A stretch of 64,000 nucleotides of DNA from Azoarcus sp. DD4 (GTDB lineage: Bacteria > Pseudomonadota > Gammaproteobacteria > Burkholderiales > Rhodocyclaceae). Position 1 is the stretch's first letter, and every line of letters begins with the position of its first letter. The notes beneath the pieces were generated by a model, which saw nothing but the letters and a program-made list of their open reading frames with translations, was not told where the DNA came from and searched no databases. The stretch covers positions 4,154,001-4,218,000 of the forward strand of contig NZ_CP022958.1 in assembly GCF_006496635.1 (NCBI RefSeq). Reading direction: 5' to 3'. The position numbers were made by a program, and so were the translations under genes. Below, piece after piece: positions 35,077 to 45,000 of the stretch.

Positions 35077-36951
35077 ATGCCGCAGATTCACCGCCTCCCA
35101 GACCTGCTCGTCAACCAGATCGCCGCCGGCGAGGTCGTCGAACGCCCCGCCTCGGTACTGAAAGAGGTGCTGGAGAACGCCGTCGACGCCGGCGCGCGCG
35201 CAGTCGAGGTGCAGCTGGAACAGGGCGGCGTGCGCCGCATCCGCATCACCGACGACGGTTGCGGCATCGCTCGCGACGATCTCGCGCTCGCGCTCGAACG
35301 CCACGCCACCAGCAAGATCGCCACCCTCGACGACCTCGAACGCGTCGGCACCATGGGCTTTCGCGGCGAGGCGCTGGCGGCGATCGCCGGCGTCGCGCGC
35401 ACCACCATCACCAGCCGCGCCGAGGGCGAGGCCCACGCCTGGCGCATCGACGGCAGCGACCGCAGCCTTGCGCCGGCAGCGCTCAACCAGGGCACGGTAG
35501 TGGACGTCGCCGATCTCTACTACAACACGCCGGCGCGGCGGAAATTCCTCAAGTCCGAGGCAACCGAATACGCCCACTGCGACGAGATGTTCCGCCGCGT
35601 CGCCCTGGCCCGCCCCGACATCGCCTTGCAGCTCTCGCACAACGGCCGCGTCGCCCATCGCCTGCCGGCGGGCGAGCCGATGCGGCGCGTCGCCGCGCTG
35701 ATGGGCGACGACTTCCTGCAGCAGGCGCGCGAGGTGATCGCCGAGGGCGGCCTGCTTCGACTCACCGGCTTCGCCTCGCTGCCGGCCTATTCACGCGCCA
35801 GCCGCGACGCCCAGTACTTCTTCGTGAACGGCCGCTACGTGCGCGACAAGCTGCTCACCCACGCGGTGCGCCAGGCCTACACCGACATCCTGCACGGCAG
35901 CCGCCACCCGGCCTACGTGCTCTTCCTCGAACTCGACCCGGCCGGGGTGGATGTCAACGTGCACCCAGCCAAGATCGAGGTGCGTTTCCGCGAATCGCGC
36001 GCGGTGCACCAGTTCGTGTTTCATGCGGTGAGCCGCTGCCTCGCCGAATCCGGCGCGGCACTCGCCGGCCGCGAGCAGGCCGGCGCTGCCATCACAGGTA
36101 GCCTTGCGCCGGCGGCAGACTCCGGCGCGCTCGACGACAAAGCCGCGACGCCCACCACCCGGCCGAGCTGGTCGCAGGCGCCCACCGTGCAAGGCCGGTT
36201 GGCGATGGATTCCGCCAGTCACCGCTATTACGACTTTGTCGGCGGCGCGCATCCTGCCGGCGAGGCGAACACGGCCGACGCCCCGGCACCCCGCATGTGG
36301 TCGCCGCCAGCACGCCAGGAGCGCCCCGCCGGCGACTTCACGCCGACGCCGCTGCCCCGGGGCGACAAGGCGCCGCCGCTCGGCTACGCGCTGGCGCAGT
36401 TGCACGGCATCTACATCCTTGCCCAGAACGAGGCCGGACTGGTACTGGTGGACATGCACGCCGCCCACGAGCGCATCCTCTACGAGAAGCTGAAGACGGT
36501 GCTCGACGGCACCCCCTCGGTGCAGCGCCTGCTGATTCCGGCGGTGTTCTCGGTCAGCGCGCGCGACCTCGCCGCCGCCGAGGAATGCAGCGAGGTGCTC
36601 GGCCGCATGGGTTTCGAGGTGAGCGCGGCCGGTCCTCAGGAACTCGCCGTGCGCAGCGTACCGGCACTGCTGGCGGGCGCACCGGTGGCCGAGCTGATGC
36701 GCAAGCTGCTCGAAGACCTGCGCGAATTCCCCGCTTCGGAAGTCGCCACCGCAAGGCGCAACGAACTGCTCGCCACCATGGCCTGCCACGGCGCGGTCCG
36801 CGCCAACCGCCAGCTCACACTACCGGAGATGAATGCCCTGCTGCGCGACATGGAAGCCACCGAGCGCGCCGATCAGTGCAACCACGGCCGTCCGACCTGG
36901 ACCCAGCTCAGCATGGGCGATCTCGACCGCTTCTTCATGCGCGGCCAGTAG
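35077..36951 (+). CDS. mutL: DNA mismatch repair protein MutL
   Basis: A 624-residue protein that couples MutS mismatch recognition to strand removal. The GHKL ATPase is N-terminal, with ENAVDAGA, DDGCGI and GFRGEAL; the linker (about 340-440) is variable; the C-terminal dimerisation domain includes MHAAHERI and ATMACHGAVRANR. The ATG at 35077 starts the family sequence MPQIHRLPDLLVNQIAAGEV. miaA, often adjacent, is 3 kb downstream here. Confidence 0.97.
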   Translation: MPQIHRLPDLLVNQIAAGEVVERPASVLKEVLENAVDAGARAVEVQLEQGGVRRIRITDDGCGIARDDLALALERHATSKIATLDDLERVGTMGFRGEALAAIAGVARTTITSRAEGEAHAWRIDGSDRSLAPAALNQGTVVDVADLYYNTPARRKFLKSEATEYAHCDEMFRRVALARPDIALQLSHNGRVAHRLPAGEPMRRVAALMGDDFLQQAREVIAEGGLLRLTGFASLPAYSRASRDAQYFFVNGRYVRDKLLTHAVRQAYTDILHGSRHPAYVLFLELDPAGVDVNVHPAKIEVRFRESRAVHQFVFHAVSRCLAESGAALAGREQAGAAITGSLAPAADSGALDDKAATPTTRPSWSQAPTVQGRLAMDSASHRYYDFVGGAHPAGEANTADAPAPRMWSPPARQERPAGDFTPTPLPRGDKAPPLGYALAQLHGIYILAQNEAGLVLVDMHAAHERILYEKLKTVLDGTPSVQRLLIPAVFSVSARDLAAAEECSEVLGRMGFEVSAAGPQELAVRSVPALLAGAPVAELMRKLLEDLREFPASEVATARRNELLATMACHGAVRANRQLTLPEMNALLRDMEATERADQCNHGRPTWTQLSMGDLDRFFMRGQ

Positions 36952-36980
36952 CCGAGCACATCGCAGGCGCGTCGAGCGAC

Positions 36981-37622
36981 TCAACGCGTCGCGGGGCGCT
37001 CCTCGCTCGATACCCTGCCGGCGCGGACCGACGGCTTGCTGCCCTGCTGCGACGGCGCCTGCGGCGTCACCCCGACACTGCCCTTGGTGACCGATGGCGC
37101 GTCCCGCATTTCCCGGCGATCGCGCCGGTCGTAATCGCGGTGCCGGCCGTCGTCGCGATGATCGTCGCGCGTGTGTGGATAGGCCTGCTGCGGTCGATAG
37201 GGCCGCACCGGGACAGGAACCGGAACCGCGATGTAGCGTGACCCGAGCGGTCTTCCCTCCTCGTCGCAGGCCTCGCGGTATTCGCGCTCGCAGTCCGCAC
37301 GCGCTTCCGCCTTGCGGTCCGCCTCTTCCTCCCGGCGCGCCTCCTCGTCGCGGCGGAGGCGCCGTTCCTCTTCGAGTTCGCGTTCGAGGCGCTCCAGCCG
37401 CGCCGCGGTGGCGTCGGCCGGAGCAGGTGTCGCAGCGGCCGCCGGAGCCGGCATTACCGTAACGCTGCCGCGCCCGCCTATGGGTTCGGCATTGACGCCG
37501 GGCGGCGGCTGGCTTCCGTAATTGAGCTGCCCGCCAGCGTCCTTCCAGCGATACACGGTTTGCGCCTGAGCCGCCACGGCCCAGGCCAGGCCAAGCACGC
37601 CGTAGATCCAGATCCGCCTCAT
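36981..37622 (-). CDS. DUF4124 periplasmic protein
   Basis: A 213-residue exported protein. The signal peptide ends near AVAAQAQ (about 21) and is followed by the short DUF4124 motif TVYRWKDAGGQLNYG. The middle (about 75-115) is a charged coiled coil with many Glu-Arg repeats, and the C-terminus is low complexity with RDDGRHRDYDRRDRRE. Function unknown. It is convergent with mutL. Confidence 0.82.
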   Translation of the reverse strand: MRRIWIYGVLGLAWAVAAQAQTVYRWKDAGGQLNYGSQPPPGVNAEPIGGRGSVTVMPAPAAAATPAPADATAARLERLERELEEERRLRRDEEARREEEADRKAEARADCEREYREACDEEGRPLGSRYIAVPVPVPVRPYRPQQAYPHTRDDHRDDGRHRDYDRRDRREMRDAPSVTKGSVGVTPQAPSQQGSKPSVRAGRVSSEERPATR

Positions 37623-37891
37623 TCCGCTCTCCACCCCATGGTGACTCCCGACCCCACATCGCGCGCATCGAGTCTTGTCTACAGTGTAGCTGCCGCCCCC
37701 GCCGCGGTCGCCGCCCGCCGCGGCGAGCTTGTCCCCAGGCAAGGTGCACAGCCTGCGGGATAAGCTGTGGATAAGCCCGCCAAACCGATGATGCAGCAGC
37801 ACTTGTCCAGGCTGCCCATATTTTGTGCAAGCGACTAAGATTGCGCCGCCGGCACCTCGCCGCCCCACCCCGTTTCCGCCCGGAGCCCAGC

Positions 37892-38374
37892 ATGGAACGC
37901 TTCACCATCTCGCTCGAAGACGATCTCGCCCATGCATTCGACGCCCTCATCGCCGAACGTGGCTACAGCAGCCGCTCGGAAGCAGTACGCGACATGCTGC
38001 GCCGCGAGCTGGAAGGCGCCCGCCAGAACCGGGGCGACAGCGGCCACTGCATCGCCAGCCTCAGCTACGTGTTCAACCACCACGAACGCGATCTCGCCGA
38101 GCGGCTGACCGGCATCCAGCACGATCACCACGACCTCAGCGTATCCACGCTGCACGCCCATCTCGACCACGACAACTGCATCGAATGCGCGATCCTGCGC
38201 GGCCCGACCGCGGCCGTGCGCCGCTTTGCCGACTCGATCATGGCGCAAAGCGGCGTACGCCATGGCCAGCTCAACCTGGTCACGGTCGATGTCGCCCACA
38301 CCCATAGCGCCCACGGCCACGATCACAGCCACCCGCAGGGCCCGGCCCACTTCCATTACCGCCCACGCAGCTGA
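37892..38374 (+). CDS. nikR: NikR-type nickel-responsive regulator
   Basis: A 160-residue ribbon-helix-helix repressor (MERFTISLEDDL at the start) with a C-terminal ACT-like metal domain. The nickel ligands H77, H88, H90 and C96 match those of E. coli NikR shifted by one. Unlike the E. coli protein it ends in a histidine-rich tail: eight histidines between 136 and 155. No nickel transporter or nickel enzyme gene is in the window, and no operator was recognised. The upstream gap 37623-37891 shows no further gene. Confidence 0.92.
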   Translation: MERFTISLEDDLAHAFDALIAERGYSSRSEAVRDMLRRELEGARQNRGDSGHCIASLSYVFNHHERDLAERLTGIQHDHHDLSVSTLHAHLDHDNCIECAILRGPTAAVRRFADSIMAQSGVRHGQLNLVTVDVAHTHSAHGHDHSHPQGPAHFHYRPRS

Positions 38375-38546
38375 ACCGCTGGCGCAAGCGCCACCACGGC
38401 GACGTCGCATCTGCGACAGGCTGCAGCTGCGAAGCACTACCGGCTTCCGGCAAGCCCTTGAATCTCAAGGGTGGATTCCGACCAGAAGGTACGGCACGGC
38501 ACTTGCATCGTATTGGCGAACGCCAACCAGACACACGGAGCCCGCC

Positions 38547-38813
38547 ATGCAGGAACTCGCCACACTCACCGACAAACACGGCGATCCGGTCTCCATCGGC
38601 GATGAGGTCCGGGTGCTCTCGGTCAGCCTGGACGGCGACATGGAAGACGACGAACGCGAGATGTTCGAGTTCATGATCGGCGCCATCTGCGAGATCGAAC
38701 GCATCGACAGCACCGGCCGCGCCTGGGTGACGATGTGGTGGAGCTGTGGCGACGGCAATGCCACCACCAGCGTGGGGCTGGAACGCCACCAGATGGAGCT
38801 GGTGCGGCGCTGA
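38547..38813 (+). CDS. Small acidic hypothetical protein
   Basis: An 88-residue cytoplasmic protein, acidic in the middle (DGDMEDDEREMFEFM) and aromatic-rich later (WVTMWWSCGDG). The start (LTDKHGDPVSIGDEVRV) resembles a short SH3-like barrel. No family is recognised. The CGGAG ribosome site lies before the ATG at 38547. It stands 172 bases after nikR on the same strand. Confidence 0.65.
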   Translation: MQELATLTDKHGDPVSIGDEVRVLSVSLDGDMEDDEREMFEFMIGAICEIERIDSTGRAWVTMWWSCGDGNATTSVGLERHQMELVRR

Positions 38814-38831
38814 ATCCTCGAATGCGATGGC

Positions 38832-39674
38832 TCAGGGCAGATCGCGCACCCGCAGGTAGCGCGGAAAGCGCGGCAGCCCCTTGGCCGTGAGCTCGCGGTA
38901 ACGGTAGGTCACCGTCGTGCCCACGGCCGGCGGACTGCGCCGCTGCGCATCGGTGAAACCGCTGCCAAGGCGGAAGCGGCGGCCGTCGGCGGCCTCAACC
39001 TCGAGCGCGCCGAGCAGGCCGGCCAGCCGGCCCTTGCCGGGCACATGAGCGACGACCCGCGCCTCGGCATCCAGCCAGGGCGTGAGCTTGAGCACAGCTT
39101 CGCCGCGGCCGGCCGTCCACAGGGCATCGGCACGGTGCAGCATCAGGCCTTCGCCGCCCGCCTTCAGCACCGTCGCCAGCCGCCGCTGCAAGGCCGCGCG
39201 GTCGGCAACGCGCACCTGCTCCACGCTTTGCAGCCACGGCACCCGCGCCGCGGCGACGATGGCGCGCATCCGCACGATGCGCTCGCTGAATGTGCCCGCC
39301 GCGCCCGGCAGGTCGAACAGCATGTAGCGCACCTCGTGCCAGGCCGTATCGTCCGGCGTCTGCTGGCGCACGATGCCGGACAACCGCTCGAAGCGCCGCC
39401 GCCCCAGCCACAATTCGCCATCCAGCGGTTGCAGCGGTAGCGCCGCCACGAACCAGTCCGGCGCAGCGATCCGCTGGCCACTGCGGAAAAGCAGACGCCT
39501 GCCATCCCAATAGGCACGCACGCCGTCCAGCTTCTCGCTGACCCAGTACGCCGCGGGATCGATGTCGTCGTGATAGCGCCCGGCCAGCATCAATGCCGGT
39601 GCCTCGTCCGCCCATGCCGGCGTCGCCGCCGAGCCCCCCGCCATCAGCAGAAGGGCCCACATCAGAACCCGCAT
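38832..39674 (-). CDS. ATP-dependent DNA ligase with signal peptide (Lig E type)
   Basis: A 280-residue minimal ligase. The signal peptide MRVLMWALLLMAGGSAATPAWA predicts export to the periplasm. K48 in SEKLDGVRAYWDG is the AMP acceptor, GEGLMLHR is motif IV and LKLTPW motif V; an OB-fold completes the enzyme, with no extra domains. Lig E proteins of this kind are studied in Neisseria and Haemophilus, where a role with extracellular or incoming DNA is proposed. It is divergent from miaA; the 256-base gap contains nothing clear. Confidence 0.9.
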   Translation of the reverse strand: MRVLMWALLLMAGGSAATPAWADEAPALMLAGRYHDDIDPAAYWVSEKLDGVRAYWDGRRLLFRSGQRIAAPDWFVAALPLQPLDGELWLGRRRFERLSGIVRQQTPDDTAWHEVRYMLFDLPGAAGTFSERIVRMRAIVAAARVPWLQSVEQVRVADRAALQRRLATVLKAGGEGLMLHRADALWTAGRGEAVLKLTPWLDAEARVVAHVPGKGRLAGLLGALEVEAADGRRFRLGSGFTDAQRRSPPAVGTTVTYRYRELTAKGLPRFPRYLRVRDLP

Positions 39675-39930
39675 GCGGCGCCCGATGCGGGTGGAGAACG
39701 AGCAGCCTGCACGACTGCGCAAGGGCGGAACTGACGGGATCATCACGCGGCTCCCGGGCACTGCGCATCGACGCCAGCATTGTTGCGCGACGCTATGGCC
39801 CAGCTGGGATTCAGGGGATTTGACGGCCCCGATTAAAGCACATTTGCATAATCCGAAGTACCCGGATGCCCTTCCCATCGGCCCTGCGAACGCCACGTCA
39901 GACTCGCATGGGCCGCCCGTCCAGCGGATA

Positions 39931-40920
39931 ATGGCGACCCTTTCGCTCCGCCCGCCCGCCTTGGACACCGCCGACCGCCTCCCGCCCGCCCTGCTGATGC
40001 TCGGACCCACCGCCAGCGGCAAGACCGCGTCCGCACTGGCGCTGGCAGCGGAACTGCCGGTGGAGATCGTCAGTGTCGATTCCGCGCTGGTCTATCGTGA
40101 CATGGACATCGGCACCGCCAAGCCGAGTGCCGCGGAGCAGGCGGCCTGCCCGCACCACCTGATCGACGTGGTCAGCCCGGAAGAAGCCTATTCGGCGGCC
40201 CGCTTCTGCGCCGACGCGATCCGCCTGATGCAGGAGATCACCGCCCGCGGCCGCATCCCGCTGCTCGCGGGCGGCACCATGCTCTACTTCAAGGCGTTGC
40301 GCGACGGGCTTTCCGATCTGCCGCCGGCCGACGCCGCGCTGCGGCAGGCGATGGACGAACGTGCCGCGGTCGAAGGCTGGCCGGCGCTGCACGCCGAACT
40401 CGCCCGCCTCGACCCCGAAGCCGCCGCCCGCCTGGAACCGACCGACGCGCAGCGCATCCAGCGCGCGCTGGAGATCGTCCGGCTCACCGGCGCGCCGCTG
40501 TCGGCCAGCTACGCCCGCCGCGAAGACGTCGCGCTCCCCTGCCGGCTGCTGCCGATCGCGCTCGCGCCATCCGACCGCAGCGTGCTGCATGCGCGCATCG
40601 AGCAACGCTTCGACCAGATGCTCGCCGCCGGGCTGCTGGATGAGGTCGCCCACTTGCGCGAGCGCTACCGCCTGCACCCGGACATGCCGTCCATGCGCTG
40701 CGTCGGCTACCGCCAGGCCTGGGAGTACCTCGACGGCGAGATCGACCGCGCCACCTTGCGCTTCAAGGGCATCGCCGCCACCCGACAGCTCGCCAAGCGC
40801 CAGCTCACCTGGCAACGCCAGTTCCGCGACAGCTGGCCGGAACTGATCGAACTGGACTGCCTCGCCCCCGACCTGCCCGGCCGCGTGCGCGACACCGCAC
40901 TGCGGCAGCTGGCGGCCTGA
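39931..40920 (+). CDS. miaA: tRNA dimethylallyltransferase MiaA
   Basis: A 329-residue enzyme that adds a dimethylallyl group to A37 of tRNAs reading U-codons. The P-loop GPTASGKT is at 25-32, followed by DSALVYRDMDIGTAKP and the C-terminal block RCVGYRQAWEYLDG. The ATG at 39931 is chosen over an upstream in-frame start because the family begins close to the P-loop. The DUF1415 gene follows after 35 bases. Confidence 0.96.
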   Translation: MATLSLRPPALDTADRLPPALLMLGPTASGKTASALALAAELPVEIVSVDSALVYRDMDIGTAKPSAAEQAACPHHLIDVVSPEEAYSAARFCADAIRLMQEITARGRIPLLAGGTMLYFKALRDGLSDLPPADAALRQAMDERAAVEGWPALHAELARLDPEAAARLEPTDAQRIQRALEIVRLTGAPLSASYARREDVALPCRLLPIALAPSDRSVLHARIEQRFDQMLAAGLLDEVAHLRERYRLHPDMPSMRCVGYRQAWEYLDGEIDRATLRFKGIAATRQLAKRQLTWQRQFRDSWPELIELDCLAPDLPGRVRDTALRQLAA

Positions 40921-40955
40921 ACGGCCGCTCCCTCATCTACCAGGAATCACCCGAC

Positions 40956-41501
40956 ATGGAACAACAGGTCACCGAAGACGTCCGCCAGTGGCTGGAAAAC
41001 GTGGTCATCGGCCTCAACCTCTGCCCCTTCGCCGCCAAGCCCTTCGGCGAGCGCCGGGTGCGCATCCACGTCAGCGCGGCCACCACCGACGAGGCGCTGC
41101 TCGACGACCTGCAGGCCGAACTCGAGCGCCTGTCCGACACGCCGACCGCCGAGCTTGAGACCACGGTGATCGCCATTCCGGGAATGCTCGAGAACTTCGA
41201 CGACTACAACCAGTTCCTCGACCTTGTCGATCTGTGGCTGGAGCAGTTCGGCTGGGAAGGCGAGCTGCAGGTCGCGAGCTTCCACCCCGACTACCAGTTC
41301 GCCGATACCGAAGCGGACGACGCCGGCAACCTCACCAACCGCGCGCCCTGGCCGCTGCTGCACCTGATCCGCGAGGAAAGCCTGGAAGCGGTACTCGCCC
41401 ACTTCCCCGACGTGGACGCCATCCCGGAGCGCAACATCGCGCGCATGAAGGCGCTGAGCGACGACGAGAAGAAAAAGCTCTTTCCCTACCTGTTCGGCTG
41501 A
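40956..41501 (+). CDS. DUF1415 family protein
   Basis: A 181-residue soluble protein of the DUF1415 family, recognised by LNLCPFAAKPF near the start and FHPDYQFAD in the second half. No catalytic role is known. It follows miaA at 35 bases, probably on one transcript. Confidence 0.88.
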   Translation: MEQQVTEDVRQWLENVVIGLNLCPFAAKPFGERRVRIHVSAATTDEALLDDLQAELERLSDTPTAELETTVIAIPGMLENFDDYNQFLDLVDLWLEQFGWEGELQVASFHPDYQFADTEADDAGNLTNRAPWPLLHLIREESLEAVLAHFPDVDAIPERNIARMKALSDDEKKKLFPYLFG

Positions 41502-41532
41502 AGGCGAACGCTGCCCCAGCGGCCAAAGAAAA

Positions 41533-41561
41533 CGGCGCCCGGGCGGCTGGCCCGGACGCCG
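41533..41561. terminator. Terminator between DUF1415 and the Ala-rich gene
   Basis: A stem of 11 pairs with one mismatch (CGGCG-C-CCGGGC against GCCCGG-A-CGCCG) and a short loop. On the minus strand TTTTCTTT follows, so it ends the RND-pump transcript; it may also stop the miaA transcript. Confidence 0.8.
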
Positions 41562-41598
41562 CTGCGTCCATCCCTGCCCGGCGTTTCGCCGGGGCGCC

Positions 41599-42045
41599 TC
41601 AGGCTGAGGTTCGCAGCACCGTCGGTGTAGGCTGGCCGGCCGGCCGCGTGGCGTTGTCCAGATAGAGCTGCACCGCCGGACTGCCCTTGCTGGAAGCGGC
41701 GTCCGGCTGCTCGGCCGCCCGCGCCGTCGCCACGCCCTGCGCCGCCGCTTCGGCACCGGCGTCGCGGCCAGGCTGCAGCCGGACGGCATCGTCTGCCGGG
41801 GCCGACGTGCTCGCCGCGCTCGGCGCCGGGCGCTCGGCTGCGCCGGTCGGAGACACCGGGCTTGCCGTTTCGGTTGCGGTGGCCGCCGCGGCGCGCGCTT
41901 CCGCGCTGATCGTCACCTGCACCGCCGGCGGCGTTTGCGACACGGCGGCCGGCACTGCGCCAGCGTCGGCCGCGGGCCGCTGCTGCCGCGCGGCCTGCAC
42001 GGCGGCGCTGTCGGTGGCGGCTGTCAGGCGCATCGAGGTATCCAT
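41599..42045 (-). CDS. Ala-rich low-complexity protein
   Basis: A 148-residue protein rich in Ala, Pro, Thr and Ser with no domain that I recognise and no signal peptide. It is supported as a gene by GGAG 6 bases before the ATG at 42045, by its place 21 bases after the RND permease stop, and by the strong terminator just after its end. Intrinsic disorder is likely. Confidence 0.6.
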   Translation of the reverse strand: MDTSMRLTAATDSAAVQAARQQRPAADAGAVPAAVSQTPPAVQVTISAEARAAAATATETASPVSPTGAAERPAPSAASTSAPADDAVRLQPGRDAGAEAAAQGVATARAAEQPDAASSKGSPAVQLYLDNATRPAGQPTPTVLRTSA

Positions 42046-42066
42046 TTTTGCTCCGGGTATCGGCTC

Positions 42067-45000
42067 TCAGCCTGCCGCACCGGCGGCGGCGGGGTCGGTG
42101 CTGTGCTCGCGTTCGCGGCGAGCAAGCAGAGTATAGACCGTGGGCACCACGAACAAGGTGAAGAAGGTGCCGAGCAGGAGGCCGCCGACGATCACCCAGC
42201 CGATCTGCTGGCGGCTCTCGGCGCCGGCGCCGACGGCCAGCGCCAGCGGGATCGCCCCCAGCACCATGGCACCGGTGGTCATCAGGATGGGGCGCAGCCG
42301 CAGCACCGAGGCCTCGACCACCGCCTCGCGCAAGGCCTGGCCCTGATCGCGCAGCTGGTTGGCGAACTCGACGATCAGGATGCCGTGCTTGGTGATGAGT
42401 CCGACCAGGGTCACCAGCCCGATCTGGCTGTAGACGTTGAGCGTGCCGCCAGCCAGCCACAGCGCCGCCAGCGCGCCCGCCATCGACAGCGGCACCGTCA
42501 GCATGATGATGAGCGGATCGCGGAAGCTCTCGAACTGCGCCGCCAGCACCAGGTAGATGAAGGCCAGCGCCAGCACGAAGGCAAGCGCGAGGCTGGCCGA
42601 GCTGGTCTTGTACTCGCGCGACATGCCGTCGTAGTCGGTGGAGTAACCGGCCGGCAGGATGCGGGCAGCGGCCGCGTCCATGTAGTCCAGCGCCTCGCCC
42701 AGCGCAAAGCCGGGCGCGAGGTTGGCGGTGACGGTGACGGCACGGCGCTGGCCGAAGTGGTTGAGCTCGCGCGGGCTCACCGTCTCGCGTACCTGCACCA
42801 GGTTGGCCAGCGGGATCATCTCGCCGCTCTTGCCGCGCACGAAGATGTCGCGGATGTCGCGCGGACCGGCGCGGTTGCCGGCCTCGACCTGTACCACCAC
42901 GTCGTATTGCTCGGCATCCTTCTTGTAGCGGGTGACCTGGCGGCCGCCGAGCATGGTCTCCAGCGTGCGGCCGATGACGTCGATGGACACGCCGAGGTCG
43001 GCCGCCTTGTCACGGTCGACATCGACGGCGAGTTCCGGTGTGGTGAGCTTGAGATCGGTGTCCGGCGACAGGAAGCCGGGATGTTTGCGCATCTCGTCGA
43101 GCATGCGCTCCGTGTAAGCGGCCAGTTCCTCGTACGAGGCCGAGGTGGCGATGACGAAGCTCACCGGCCGCACGCGCGGACTCTGCCCAAACGATGCCGG
43201 CAGCACCGGAAAGGCATTGATACCGGTGATGGCGCGCAGCTGCGGCTGCAGTTCGGCGGCAATCTGCATCGCACTGCGCTCGCGTTGAGCCCAGTCGGTG
43301 AAGCCGACGAAGGAGATGCCCTGCGACACCGTCGGATTGCCCGCAATCACCAGGTAGCGGTCGACATTGGAGGTCTGGCTGTAGATGCGCTCGATCTGTG
43401 CCGCATAGCGCGCCATGTAATCGATGGTTGCGCCCTCGGGTCCGGAGAAGATGGCGACGACACGACCGCGATCCTCCACCGGTGCGAGTTCGGACTTGAG
43501 CTGGCCGAGCAGCAGCAGCGAGCTTCCGGCCACGACGGCGAAGCCCAGCATCACCACCCAGCGCCGCGCCAGCATGGTCACCAGTACGCTGCGATAACCC
43601 TGGGTCAGCCACTCGAGGAAAGCTTCGATGGCGTTGTAGACGCGGCCGTGCTTCCTGTCGTGACGCAGCAGCTTCGAGCACATCATCGGCGACAGCGTCA
43701 GCGCGACGAAGCCGGACACGATCACCGCTCCGGCCAGGGTGAGCGCGAACTCGGTGAAGAGCTTGCCGGTGCGCCCGGTCATGAAGGCCACCGGCGCATA
43801 CACCGCGGCCAGCGTGATCGTCATCGCCACCACCGCGAAGCCGATCTCCTTGGCGCCGCGGAAGGCCGCCGCCAGCGGCGCCATGCCGTCCTCGACGTGG
43901 CGGTAGATGTTCTCCAGCACCACGATGGCGTCGTCCACCACCAGGCCGATCGCCAGCACCAGGGCGAGCAGGGTCAGCGTGTTGATCGAGAAGCCGAACA
44001 GGAACATCAGCGCGAAGGCACCCACCAGCGATACCGGAATGGTCACCAGCGGCACCAGCATCGCCCGCCAGTTGCGCAGGAAGAAGAAGCACACCACCGC
44101 CACCAGCAGCACCGCTTCCCAGATGGTGGAGAAGACCGACTCGATCGACCGCTCGATGAATACCGTGGTGTCGTTGGCGATGGTCATCGACATGCCTTCC
44201 GGCAACTCGGCCTCGAGTTGTGGCAGCAGCTCCACCAGACCGCGCTTGAGATCGAGCGGGTTGGCGGTGGACTGTTTGATCAGCCCGAGCGAAATCGCCG
44301 GCTTGCCCATGAAGCGCACCGCGGTGCGTTCGTTGGCCGCCGCCACCTCGACCCGGCCGATGTCGCGGATACGTACCGGATAGCCGTCTGGCGTGGCGGC
44401 CTGGCGCACCACCACCGCCTCGAACTGCTGCGGCTCGGCGAGATCGGTACGCGCCACCACCGCGAACTCGCGCTCACGGCTCTCGATGCGGCCGGCCGGC
44501 AGTTCGATGTTCTGGCGGCGGATGGCGTCCTCGACGTCCTGCGGCGTCAGGCCGAAGGCGGCGAGGCGGTCGCGATCCAGCCAGATCCGCATCGAGTAGC
44601 GGCGCTCGCCGTACACCCGGGCGTCGGCCGCCCCCGGCAGCGTCTGCAGCCGCGGCTTGATGATGCGGCTGGCGACATCGCTCATCTCCAGCGGCGAATG
44701 GCGGTCGGACGCGAAGGCCACCCAGATGATGGGGCTGGCATCGGCCTCGACCTTGGCGATCACCGGCTCCTCGACATCGTCCGGCAGGCGCCGGCGCACC
44801 CGCGAGACACGGTCGCGCACGTCGGCGGCGGCGCTGTCGGCGTCGCGTTCGATGCGGAAACGCACGGTGATCTGGCTGCGCTCCTGGCGGCTGATCGAGG
44901 ACAGCACGTCGACGCCCTCGATGCCGGCGAGCGAGTCTTCCAGCGGTTTGGTGACCTGGGATTCGACGATCTCGGCGCTGGCGCCGGTGTAGGTGGTGTC

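Noticed and set aside
37766..37774. TGTGGATAA, a perfect DnaA box
   Set aside because: It is single, with no cluster of boxes, AT-rich unwinding region or dnaA/dnaN nearby, so it is not evidence of an origin.
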